NCBI GenBank assembly: GCA_965213845.1
Contig: CBDCAI010000014.1
Span: forward strand, 372,001-436,000
Origin: JBBROS01 sp965213845
GTDB lineage: Bacteria > Pseudomonadota > Alphaproteobacteria > Acetobacterales > Acetobacteraceae
Direction of reading: 5' to 3'
Length of the DNA stretch: 64,000 nt
Shown here piece after piece: positions 7,786 to 15,610 of the stretch (position 1 is the first letter of the stretch; each line of letters starts with the position of its first letter). Under the pieces are notes generated by a model. That model had not been told where the DNA came from. It did not search any database and saw nothing but the letters and a program-made list of their open reading frames with translations. The translations under genes were made by a program, and so were the position numbers.

Positions 7786-8387
7786 CAGCCGTGCCCCGTT
7801 GCAGCCAGGCGGTCGGCCTCGGCGCGGTCCTCGGGGCGGTTGACGTTGAAGAACGGGTCGATGCCGTCCACGGGCCAGGTGGCGGTCGCGGTCCGGCGGC
7901 GCGCCGTGAAGGCGTCGATCTTCCGCTCTCCGGCCTGCAGCGCCGCACGCAGCGCCACCCCGCATGACACCGGCCACAGGCCCACCACGGGATGCGTCCA
8001 GCCGCCCGAGCCGGCGCAGGCGTAGTCCGCGTCCTCGTCCCGCAGGGCCCGGTGCAAGCGGGCGACCAGGTCCGGCGGCAGGAACGGGCAGTCGCCGGGC
8101 ACGCTGACCAGCCATTCGGTCTTCGCCCACTCCAGCCCCGCAAGGATCCCGGCGAGCGGTCCCGGGTGGTCCGGCATGGAGTCGGGCAGGACGCGAAGGC
8201 CGAGATCGTCGAACCGCGCGGGGTCGCCATTGGCGTTCAGCGCCAGGGCCGTCGCCTGGGGACGCATGACATCGATGGTGCGGGCGATCAGGCTTCGCCC
8301 GCCCACCAGGCCGCGGCACTTGTCGCCCCCACCCATGCGGCGCGCCAGGCCGCCGGCCAGAATGACCACCGCGGTGGGCGGGGTCAT
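7785..8387 (-). CDS. mobA: Molybdenum cofactor guanylyltransferase
   Basis: 200 residues, normal length. The nucleotide-binding loop LAGGLARRMGGGDK at about residues 10-23 and the segment VSVPGDCPFLPPDL identify MobA, which attaches GMP to Mo-molybdopterin to make the MGD cofactor used by DMSO-reductase-family enzymes such as formate dehydrogenase. Its ATG overlaps the fdhD stop by 4 bases (ATGA, 8384-8387). Last gene of the leftward Moco operon that starts with the GntR regulator. Cytoplasmic. Confidence 0.93.
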   Translation of the reverse strand: MTPPTAVVILAGGLARRMGGGDKCRGLVGGRSLIARTIDVMRPQATALALNANGDPARFDDLGLRVLPDSMPDHPGPLAGILAGLEWAKTEWLVSVPGDCPFLPPDLVARLHRALRDEDADYACAGSGGWTHPVVGLWPVSCGVALRAALQAGERKIDAFTARRRTATATWPVDGIDPFFNVNRPEDRAEADRLAATGHG

Positions 8388-9256
8388 GCGCCGGCCCCGC
8401 CCCGTCGGCGGCGCGGCGACGCGTCATCGGCCGTATCGGCGGGGTCCGCGTCGAAGACGATCCGGTCCGCCCCCGACAGGGCCAGGAACCGCCGCCCCCG
8501 CGCCCGGCCGATCAGCGTCAGGCCGCTCGCCCGGGCCAGCTCCACGCCCCATGCGGTGAAGCCGGAGCGGCTGACCAGGATCGGGATGCCCATCCGCACG
8601 GTCTTGATGACCATCTCCGACGTCAGGCGCCCGGTGGTGTAGAAGATCTTGTCGCCGCCCGTCATGCCCAGCCGGTGCATGGTCCCGGCAACCTTGTCCA
8701 CCGCGTTGTGGCGGCCGACATCCTCCATGAACAGCAGCATGCGATCCTGTTCGCACAGGATCGCGCCATGGATCGCCCCGGCCTCCAGATACAGCGACGG
8801 TGTCGTGTTGATGGCGTGGGTCAGGCGATACAGCCACGACGTGTGCAGCGGCGCGGCCGGCAGGGTCACGCCCTCGATCACGTCCATCAGGTCGCCGAAG
8901 GCGGTGCCCTGGGCGCATCCGCTGGTCTGGGTCTTCTTCTTCAGCTTCTCCTCGAAGTCCGTCCGCCGCTCCGTCCGGACCACCACCACGGCCAGCTCCT
9001 CGTCATGGTCGATGCCGGTGATCACGTCGTCGGGGCGCAGCATGCCCTGGTTGAGGAAGTAGCCGACCGCGAGGTCCCGCGGGTGGTCGCCGATGGTCAT
9101 GGCGGTGACGATCTCCTGCCCGTTCAGGAACAGCGTCAGCGGGCGCTCCATGGGGACGCGGGTGCTGACGGGGGCGCCGGTCTGGTCGATGCCGTCGACG
9201 GCCCGGGTGAGGCTGGGGTCGACCAGGTCGGGGCGGACGAGCAGGGTGTCGGTCAC
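8384..9256 (-). CDS. fdhD: Formate dehydrogenase accessory sulfurtransferase FdhD
   Basis: 290 residues from a GTG start (VTDTLLVRPDLVDPS), overlapping the upstream moeA stop by 4 bases (GTGA). FdhD passes sulfur from a cysteine desulfurase to the Mo-bisMGD cofactor of formate dehydrogenases. Seen: AIHGAIL (in place of the usual TGGxHxA) and the family signature FMEDVGRHNAVDKVAG. The usual CxxC sulfur-carrier loop reads TSGCAQGTAF, with one cysteine only. No formate dehydrogenase gene is in the window, so its client lies elsewhere. Confidence 0.93.
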   Translation of the reverse strand: MTDTLLVRPDLVDPSLTRAVDGIDQTGAPVSTRVPMERPLTLFLNGQEIVTAMTIGDHPRDLAVGYFLNQGMLRPDDVITGIDHDEELAVVVVRTERRTDFEEKLKKKTQTSGCAQGTAFGDLMDVIEGVTLPAAPLHTSWLYRLTHAINTTPSLYLEAGAIHGAILCEQDRMLLFMEDVGRHNAVDKVAGTMHRLGMTGGDKIFYTTGRLTSEMVIKTVRMGIPILVSRSGFTAWGVELARASGLTLIGRARGRRFLALSGADRIVFDADPADTADDASPRRRRGGAGA

Positions 9257-11199
9257 GCCTCGAACCCCCGGGCGCGCAGGGCGGCGCGGGTGGCCTTGTC
9301 GTTCAGCAGGGCGATGAAGCGCTGGACGGGCGGACGTGACAGGCGGTCTTCGGGGACGGCGAAGTCGTACTGCTCGGCCTGCAGCGGCAGGAAGCGCAGG
9401 CCGTAATCCCGGGCGACGGTGACGATGGCGACGCCCCAGTCGGCCCGGCCCTGCGCCACGGCGGCGGCGACCGCGTTGTGGGATTTGGGGGCATGGGCGA
9501 AGCCGGGCGGGCGGGCGCCCTGCAGCATCCGGTCGATCAGGATGCGCGTCCCGCTGCCGGCGTTGCGGTTGACCATCAGGGCCGTGGGGTCGGCGGCGGC
9601 GGCGGCGACCGCCTCGGCGGCGGTGGTGCAGGCGGCGAAGCGGGCGTCGTCCTTGCGCACCACCACGCCCTGCAGCCGGCCATAGCCCGGCACCAGCGCG
9701 ACGCCCGGGGGCAGCAGCGGGCGGTTGTAGACGCCGCTTGCCGGGTCCATCAGGTGGATGCCGGCCAGGTCGCAGGCGCCGCGCCCGGCTGCGGCGAGGC
9801 CGCCCTGGCTGCCGACCGCCAAGGCACGGACGACCAGGCCCGCGTCGTCCAGCAGGCCGATCAGCAGATCGAGGCCGGTGCAGTGGCTGCCGATGACCAC
9901 CAGGTCGGGGGCGGCGGCGGGGCCGATGCGCTGGACCGTCACGCGGGTGCCGGCGGCGACGGTCTCGATGGCGGCCGGCACGGCGAAGAAGCCGTCGGCG
10001 GCGGCGAAGCTTGTCACGGCACCCGAGCCCTTCGCGGTGGGGTAGGCCACCAGGCTGCCGTCCGGCGCGGCCACCAGGGCGGACAGGACGTATTCCGTGC
10101 GGCCCCGCTCGGACCCGATCCGCATCGGCAGCGTCGCCTCGACCTGGTCGGCGCGGGCCGGCGGTTGCCCGGCGAAGGCGCGGATGACCGGGGCGACGAA
10201 GCTGTGGAAGGTGAAGATGGCCGAGGTCGGGAACCCCGGCAGGATGGCCAGCGGCACCCCGTGCTCGACGGCGAGGCACAGCGGCTTGCCGGGCTTCAGC
10301 GCCACGCCGTGCACGACGATGCCCGGGTGGCGCAGGCGCGCAGCCGCCACGGCCGCGAGGTCGCCGGCGCCCTTGCTGGTGCCGCCCGACAGAAGGACCA
10401 TGTCGTGGCCGGCCAGCGCCCGGTCCATGGCGTCCTGCAGCGCGGCGGCTTCGTCGGGAATGATGCCGAGCGGGACGGCCACGCCGCCCGCCTCCTCGAC
10501 CGCGGCGGCCAGGGTGGCGGCGTTGCTGTCGAACACCTGGCCCGGGCGGATGGCGGCGCCTGGGGCCACGATCTCGTCCCCGGTGGACAGGATGGCGACG
10601 CGGGGGCGGCGCCAGACCGGGACCTCGGCCAGCCCGACCGCGGCCAGCATCGCGATCTCCCGCGAGGTCAGAGCCCGGCCGCGGCGCAGCACCGTCTCGC
10701 CCAGGGCAATGTCCGATCCGGCGCCGGCGACCGCCGCGCCCGGGGCCGCGGGCCGGGTCACCTCGATCATGCCGGGGTCGCCCGCGTGGGGGTCCGTGTG
10801 CTCGACCATGACCACGGCATCGGCGCCGCGGGGCAGCATGCCGCCCGTGGCGATGACGCTGGCCCAGCCGGGCGCCACAGGCGTGGTGGGCCGCACGCCG
10901 GGGGTCAGAAGGTCGGGTGTCAGCCGCAGCAGCGCGGGGCGGGCGGGCGAGGCGTCGTCGGTGTCGGCGGCGCGCACGGCCAGGCCGTCGACGCTGGCGC
11001 GGTCGAAGCCCGGGACGTCGACGGCGGCCAGCACGTCCCGGGCCAGGATGCGGGTGCGCGCCTGGGCCAGGGGCACGGTCTCGGCGCCGAGCGGGGCCAG
11101 GCGGAGATGGGCGTGGAACCGCGCCTCCGCCTCCTCGCGGGAGACGACGTCGAGGAACTGCGCCTGGCGGGCGGCGGCGATAAGCACAGGGCTGGTCAT
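9253..11199 (-). CDS. moeA: Molybdopterin molybdenumtransferase MoeA fused to a periplasmic-binding-like domain
   Basis: 648 residues, against about 400 for plain MoeA. The first 425 or so residues are a full MoeA: FDRASVDGLAVRAADT (keeps the DG pair), ATGGMLPRGADAVVMVEHTD, VAILSTGDEIV, LSGGTSKGAGDLAA, ALKPGKPLCL. MoeA inserts molybdate into adenylylated molybdopterin. The last 200 residues (from about 445) form a PBP-like domain of the PF12727 type (YNRPLLPPGVALVPGYGRLQ; LMVNRNAGSGTRILIDRML), which may sense molybdate or another oxyanion. ATG overlaps the upstream gene's stop by 4 bases. Confidence 0.9.
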   Translation of the reverse strand: MTSPVLIAAARQAQFLDVVSREEAEARFHAHLRLAPLGAETVPLAQARTRILARDVLAAVDVPGFDRASVDGLAVRAADTDDASPARPALLRLTPDLLTPGVRPTTPVAPGWASVIATGGMLPRGADAVVMVEHTDPHAGDPGMIEVTRPAAPGAAVAGAGSDIALGETVLRRGRALTSREIAMLAAVGLAEVPVWRRPRVAILSTGDEIVAPGAAIRPGQVFDSNAATLAAAVEEAGGVAVPLGIIPDEAAALQDAMDRALAGHDMVLLSGGTSKGAGDLAAVAAARLRHPGIVVHGVALKPGKPLCLAVEHGVPLAILPGFPTSAIFTFHSFVAPVIRAFAGQPPARADQVEATLPMRIGSERGRTEYVLSALVAAPDGSLVAYPTAKGSGAVTSFAAADGFFAVPAAIETVAAGTRVTVQRIGPAAAPDLVVIGSHCTGLDLLIGLLDDAGLVVRALAVGSQGGLAAAGRGACDLAGIHLMDPASGVYNRPLLPPGVALVPGYGRLQGVVVRKDDARFAACTTAAEAVAAAAADPTALMVNRNAGSGTRILIDRMLQGARPPGFAHAPKSHNAVAAAVAQGRADWGVAIVTVARDYGLRFLPLQAEQYDFAVPEDRLSRPPVQRFIALLNDKATRAALRARGFEA

Positions 11200-12185
11200 G
11201 GCAGGAGGTGGACCGCGACGGTTGCCCCGGCGGGATAGCCCTCCGAGCCCGGTTGCACCAGCACCAGGCCGTCGGCCGGGGCGAGTGCCGCCAGGCCGCC
11301 GTCGAGCGGCGTGGCGATGCCGGCATGGAGGCGGACGCGCACGGCCTCCGTCTGACCGAGGCCGGAGGCGATCTTGCGGGCGAGCACGGCGGGCACCGGC
11401 GCCGGGCCCGGCAGCCCGGCCATGTGACGCAGCAGCGGGGCGACGAGCAGGGCAAAGGCCGTGGCGCAGTCCTGCGGCGTGCCCGGCAACAAGACCGCGA
11501 GCGCAGGGCCGATGTGCCCCAGGGCCGCCGTCTCGCCGGGATGGATGGCGATCCCGTGCGCCTGGACTTTGGTGAAGGCGGCGATGCCGTCATCGTCGGG
11601 GCCGGGGCCGCTGCGGCCGGCGTGCAGGATCAGGTCGGGCTGGGTGGTGACGCCGATCGCGTCATGGGCCGCGAGAAGCGCGTGCAGGAGCGGCAGCAGG
11701 GTGTCGGGCCCGGCCTTCGCGGCGGCGGCCCGCACGAGCACACGCGGCCGGCGCACCACGGCGACGTGCGTGCCGAGCAGGCCGAGGTGCAGCGGCCGCA
11801 GCCGGGCGCCGGCAGGCAGGGTCTCGCCATCTGCCCCGTCGTGTCCGGTGGGGACGACCCCGTGCCCCCGGGCGACCGGCGCCAGGACCGATGCACCGTC
11901 GTGATGCGTGGCCGGCAGCACGGCGTCCGCTCCCTCGGGCAAAGGCTGCCCGGCGCAGACGGGCGTGCCGGGCAGCGGCAGCGGCGCATAGTCGCCGGCG
12001 CCCTCCGTGGACGCGGCGCGAACCGCCTGGCCGTCGATCCCCGCCATCGGGACCGCGGGGCGGGCAACGAGGAGAACATCGGCGGCCAGGACGCGGCCGG
12101 CCGCCTGATCGGACGGGATCGTCTCCGCCGGCAGTCGCGGTGCCTGCGACAGCAACCAGGCCAGGGCGTCCGTCAGCGGGATCAT
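11196..12185 (-). CDS. Degenerate MoeA-like protein
   Basis: 329 residues with a MoeA-like plan: N-terminal linker, VPMAGIDGQAVRAAST (keeps the GIDG core), CAGQPLPEGADAVLPATH, and a C-terminal beta domain (SEGYPAGATVAVHLLP). The STGDE motif, the GG-S-G-D loop and the KPGKP loop, which form the active site, are absent. It is about 80 residues short of the family. It is translated directly before the full MoeA (ATGA overlap) and 22 bases after the GntR stop. Two MoeA paralogues in tandem, one stripped of its active site, suggests a regulatory or scaffolding partner; that is inference. Confidence 0.75.
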   Translation of the reverse strand: MIPLTDALAWLLSQAPRLPAETIPSDQAAGRVLAADVLLVARPAVPMAGIDGQAVRAASTEGAGDYAPLPLPGTPVCAGQPLPEGADAVLPATHHDGASVLAPVARGHGVVPTGHDGADGETLPAGARLRPLHLGLLGTHVAVVRRPRVLVRAAAAKAGPDTLLPLLHALLAAHDAIGVTTQPDLILHAGRSGPGPDDDGIAAFTKVQAHGIAIHPGETAALGHIGPALAVLLPGTPQDCATAFALLVAPLLRHMAGLPGPAPVPAVLARKIASGLGQTEAVRVRLHAGIATPLDGGLAALAPADGLVLVQPGSEGYPAGATVAVHLLP

Positions 12186-12207
12186 CGGCGTGGGTGCCTG
12201 CGGGCGG

Positions 12208-12927
12208 TCAAGCCGGTCCGGGCCCGTCGCCCTCCGCGCCGCGGATGGCCCCGGTGATGATGTCGCGCTTGTTCTGCAGGTGCTGCGACAGCAGCCCGGC
12301 CAGGCGAGGCCCGTCGCGGTCCAGCAGGGCCTGCAGGATCAGGGCGTGCTCGTCCATCGCCTGCTGCCAGCGGTCGGGGCGGATGCGGTTCGACATGTAG
12401 CGGGCGCGGGTGATGCGGCCGGCCAGCGCGGCATAGGTGGTGGCCAGCACGGGGTTCTGGGCCGCGCGCAGGATGGCGTCGTGGATCGCCTGGTTCAGGC
12501 TGAAATACTCGGGCAGCTCGCCGCGCAGGAAGTGGGCGTACATGCGGTAGTGCAGCCCCTGGATCTCGGCCAGCTCGGCGGGGCCGATGCGCTGGCAGGC
12601 GAGGCGGCCGCCCTCGGCCTCGAGTGCCGCGATGACCTCGAACAGGTGCACCAGGTGTTCGTCGCCCAGCGTGGCGATGCGGGCGCCACGGCGGGGCAGC
12701 AGCTCGACCAGGCCCTCGGCGGCCAGGACCTTCAGGCATTCGCGCAAGGGGGTGCGGGAAACGTCGAAGCGCTGGCACAAGGCGCGTTCGGGCACGCGGG
12801 CGCCCGGCAGCAGGTCGCCCTGGTCGATAAGGGTCCGCAGCGCCTCCAGCAGGCCGGCATGGAGCGAGGGTGCCGGAGGGGCCGGGCTCGGCTTGGGCCG
12901 GGGAAAGGGCGTGACGCTGGCGCTCAT
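12208..12927 (-). CDS. GntR family regulator, FCD subfamily
   Basis: 239 residues. N-terminal winged helix about 25-90 (VPERALCQRFDVSRTPLREC; LLPRRGARIA) and an all-helical FCD effector domain about 100-225 with the histidines expected for its metal/carboxylate site (AIHDAILRAAQNP, DEHALILQAL, SQHLQN). FCD regulators usually bind carboxylic acids. It heads the Mo-cofactor operon (22 bases to the next gene) and is divergent from the aminotransferase operon with 113 bases between, where two TTGCATnCAAA motifs lie. It likely controls both directions. Confidence 0.9.
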   Translation of the reverse strand: MSASVTPFPRPKPSPAPPAPSLHAGLLEALRTLIDQGDLLPGARVPERALCQRFDVSRTPLRECLKVLAAEGLVELLPRRGARIATLGDEHLVHLFEVIAALEAEGGRLACQRIGPAELAEIQGLHYRMYAHFLRGELPEYFSLNQAIHDAILRAAQNPVLATTYAALAGRITRARYMSNRIRPDRWQQAMDEHALILQALLDRDGPRLAGLLSQHLQNKRDIITGAIRGAEGDGPGPA

Positions 12928-12950
12928 GGGGGCAGTATGGGCTCACCGCG

Positions 12951-12962
12951 TTTGCATGCAAA
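12951..12962. promoter_or_regulatory. Candidate GntR operator, copy 1 (TTTGCATGCAAA)
   Basis: A perfect 12-base palindrome 24 bases upstream of the GntR start in the divergent intergenic region. Length and symmetry match FCD-type GntR sites. A second near-copy lies at 13018-13028. Confidence 0.55.
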
Positions 12963-13017
12963 TGGTTGCGAGTCGATTCGGCCTTGCGCAGGCTGTCCGG
13001 TTCGTGCGAGTTGCGGA

Positions 13018-13028
13018 TTGCATTCAAA
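13018..13028. promoter_or_regulatory. Candidate GntR operator, copy 2 (TTGCATTCAAA)
   Basis: Differs from copy 1 at one base and sits 12 bases before the aminotransferase start, directly upstream of its CGGAGG ribosome site. Binding here would block expression of the rightward operon. Confidence 0.45.
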
Positions 13029-13040
13029 ACCGGAGGTCGC

Positions 13041-14279
13041 ATGTCCAATTCCGCGGGGGCGCATCGCAGCGGCCGCCACTTCCTGCAGATCCCCGGCCCC
13101 AGCAACGTGCCGGACCGCGTGCTGCGCGCCATCGACCGGCCCACAATCGACCATCGCGGCCCCGAGTTCGGCGCGCTCGGCCAGCGCGTCCTGTCCGGCA
13201 TGCGGACGGTGTTCGGCACGGCCGGAACCGTCGTGATCTTCCCGTCGAGCGGCACCGGCGCGTGGGAGGCTGCGATCGTCAACGTGCTGCAGGCCGGCGA
13301 CACGGTGCTGATGTACGAGACCGGCCAGTTCGCGACGCTGTGGCAGGCGATGGCCAAGCGGCTGAAGCTGAATGTGCAGTTCGTGCCGGGCGACTGGCGG
13401 CACGGCGCCGACCCCGCCGATGTCGAGGCCCGGCTGCGCGCCGATACCGGACACACGATCAAGGCCGTGATGGTGGTGCACAACGAGACCAGCACCGGCG
13501 TGACGGCGCGCATCCCCGACATCCGGCAGGCGATCGACCGCAGCGGGCACCCGGCGCTGCTGATGGTCGACACCATCTCGTCCTTGGGGTCGATCGATTA
13601 CCGGCACGACGAATGGGGCGTGGACGTGACGGTGGCCGGGTCGCAGAAGGGGCTGATGCTGCCGGCGGGGCTCGGGTTCAACGCGGTCTCGGCCAAGGCG
13701 ATGGCGGTCGCGAAGACGGGGGGGATGCCGCGGTCGTACTGGGACTGGCACGAGATGGCCGGGCCGAACGCGACGGGGTACTTCCCCTACACGCCCGCCA
13801 CCAACCTGCTGTACGGGTTGGACGAGGCTTTGAAGATGCTGCAGGAAGAGGGGCTTGCCCAGGTTTTTGCTCGGCATGACCGCTTCGCCGAGGCCACCCG
13901 CGCCGCCGTGCGCGGCTGGGGGCTCGAGATCCTGGCGCTCGATCCCCGGGAATACAGCAGCGTGCTGACGACGGTGCTGATGCCCGAGGGACACGACGCG
14001 GACGCGCTGCGGGCCGTGATCCTCGAGCATTTCGACATGTCGTTGGGGCAGGGCCTGGGCAAACTGAAGGGCCGGGTGTTCCGCATCGGCCATTTGGGCG
14101 ACTTCAACGACCTCATGCTGATGGGCACGCTGTCGGGCGTCGAGATGGGCCTGTCGCTGGCGGAGGTGCCGCATCGGCAGGGCGGGGTGTCGGCGGCCAT
14201 GGACGTGCTGGCCGGGCGTCGGCCCCAGTGGGAGCAAGGCGCGGCGGAGCAAAGCGCGGCGGGACAAAAAGCCGCTTGA
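13041..14279 (+). CDS. Class V aminotransferase, serine--glyoxylate / alanine--glyoxylate type
   Basis: 412 residues. Start chosen at 13041 (MSNSAGAHRSGRHFLQIPGP) because CGGAGG precedes it and the signature PGPSNVP lies at 19-25. PLP-binding lysine at about 203 in VAGSQKGLMLPAG. Other family features: PSSGTGAWEAAIVN, HNETSTGV, LMVDTISSLGSIDYRHDEWG. Such enzymes transfer an amino group to glyoxylate from serine, alanine or a related donor. First gene of the rightward operon; an MFS transporter and a flavin/Fe-S dehydrogenase follow. Its actual amino donor is not fixed by the sequence. Cytoplasmic. Confidence 0.88.
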   Translation: MSNSAGAHRSGRHFLQIPGPSNVPDRVLRAIDRPTIDHRGPEFGALGQRVLSGMRTVFGTAGTVVIFPSSGTGAWEAAIVNVLQAGDTVLMYETGQFATLWQAMAKRLKLNVQFVPGDWRHGADPADVEARLRADTGHTIKAVMVVHNETSTGVTARIPDIRQAIDRSGHPALLMVDTISSLGSIDYRHDEWGVDVTVAGSQKGLMLPAGLGFNAVSAKAMAVAKTGGMPRSYWDWHEMAGPNATGYFPYTPATNLLYGLDEALKMLQEEGLAQVFARHDRFAEATRAAVRGWGLEILALDPREYSSVLTTVLMPEGHDADALRAVILEHFDMSLGQGLGKLKGRVFRIGHLGDFNDLMLMGTLSGVEMGLSLAEVPHRQGGVSAAMDVLAGRRPQWEQGAAEQSAAGQKAA

Positions 14280-14326
14280 TCGGCAAAAGAAGCGCGAACG
14301 GCGCACAGGGCGGGGGAACGCAATCG

Positions 14327-15610
14327 ATGACGGAAGTGCGCCGGGGACGCTGGGGCCCCAGCAGCAACATGCTGCTGCTGCTGTGCGCGATGTACTTCAT
14401 CACCTACGTGGACCGGGTGAACGTGAGCTCCGCCGCGGAGGCGTTCAAGGCGGAGCTGGGGCTCAGCAACATCCAGCTCGGCCTCGTGTTCTCGGCCTTC
14501 GCCTACCCCTACCTCGTGTGCCAGGTGATCGGCGGCTGGTTCGGCGACCGCTTCGGCGCGCGGCGCACCCTGGTCGTGTGCGGGCTGACCTGGGCGCTGG
14601 CCACCATCCTGACGGGGTTCGTCGGCGGGTTGGGGACCATGCTGGCGGCACGGGTGCTGCTGGGGCTGGGCGAGGGCGCGACCTTCCCCACGGCGACGCG
14701 GGCGATGTCCACCTGGTTGCCGGGCGGCAAGTCCGGCTGGGCCCAGGGCATCACCCACTCCGCGGCGCGGCTCGGCAACGCGATCACGCCGCCGGCGGTG
14801 GTGTGGCTCATCACCCTCGTGTCGTGGCGCGGCTCGTTCGTCATCATGGGGCTGGTCAGCCTTGTTTGGGTGCTGGTGTGGGGCTGGTATTACCGTGACG
14901 ACCCGCGGACCCATCCCGGCATGACGGCGGACGACCTCGCGGCGCTGCCTCCGGCCCGGCCGCCCTCGTCGCGCATGCCCACGCCCTGGGGCAAGCTGCT
15001 GCGGCGGATGGCGCCCGTCACCTTCGTCTACTTCTGCTACGGCTGGACCTTGTGGACCTTCCTGTCCTGGGTGCCGCAGTTCATGTTGCACGCCTATGGG
15101 CTGCAGCTGGGCAAGTCGGCGCTGTTCGCCGGGCTGGTGTTCGGCTGCGGGGTGATCGGCGACGCGCTGGGCGGCTTCGTGTCCGACGCGATCTATCGCC
15201 GCACCGGCAGCCTGACGCGGGCGCGGCGGGACCTGGTCGTGTTCGGCATGCTCGGCTCGTTCGCCTGCTCGGCCCCGGTGCTGTTCGTGACGGACCCCAC
15301 GCTCGCGGCGCTGTCGCTGGGCGGCGCGTTCTTCTTCGCCGAGCTGACGATCGGGCCGATGTGGGCGATCCCGATGGACATCTCGCCGCAGTTCTCGGGC
15401 ACGGCCAGCGGGCTGATGAACTCGGGCTCCGCCTTGGCCGCGATCCTGTCGCCGGTCGTGTTCGGCTGGATCATCGACAAGACCGGCAACTGGTCGCTGC
15501 CCTTCTACGGCACGATGGGCCTGCTGCTGGTGGGCACGGCGGCCGCGTTCCTGATGCGGCCGGACGAGACCTTCGCCGCCGAAGGTCCGGCGCGCCCGCT
15601 GCATGCCTGA
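14327..15610 (+). CDS. MFS transporter, anion:cation symporter family
   Basis: 427 residues, 12 helices. The N-terminal helix with YFITYVDRVNVSSA and the loop GGWFGDRFGARRTLVV are typical of the ACS family (glucarate, tartrate, phthalate and similar carboxylates). Conserved region VLLGLGEGATFPTATRAMSTW. Starts 47 bases after the aminotransferase; the last 8 bases overlap the next gene's start. It probably imports the organic acid that the operon degrades. The start at 14327 is chosen because residues upstream are low-complexity and unlike the family. Confidence 0.9.
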   Translation: MTEVRRGRWGPSSNMLLLLCAMYFITYVDRVNVSSAAEAFKAELGLSNIQLGLVFSAFAYPYLVCQVIGGWFGDRFGARRTLVVCGLTWALATILTGFVGGLGTMLAARVLLGLGEGATFPTATRAMSTWLPGGKSGWAQGITHSAARLGNAITPPAVVWLITLVSWRGSFVIMGLVSLVWVLVWGWYYRDDPRTHPGMTADDLAALPPARPPSSRMPTPWGKLLRRMAPVTFVYFCYGWTLWTFLSWVPQFMLHAYGLQLGKSALFAGLVFGCGVIGDALGGFVSDAIYRRTGSLTRARRDLVVFGMLGSFACSAPVLFVTDPTLAALSLGGAFFFAELTIGPMWAIPMDISPQFSGTASGLMNSGSALAAILSPVVFGWIIDKTGNWSLPFYGTMGLLLVGTAAAFLMRPDETFAAEGPARPLHA

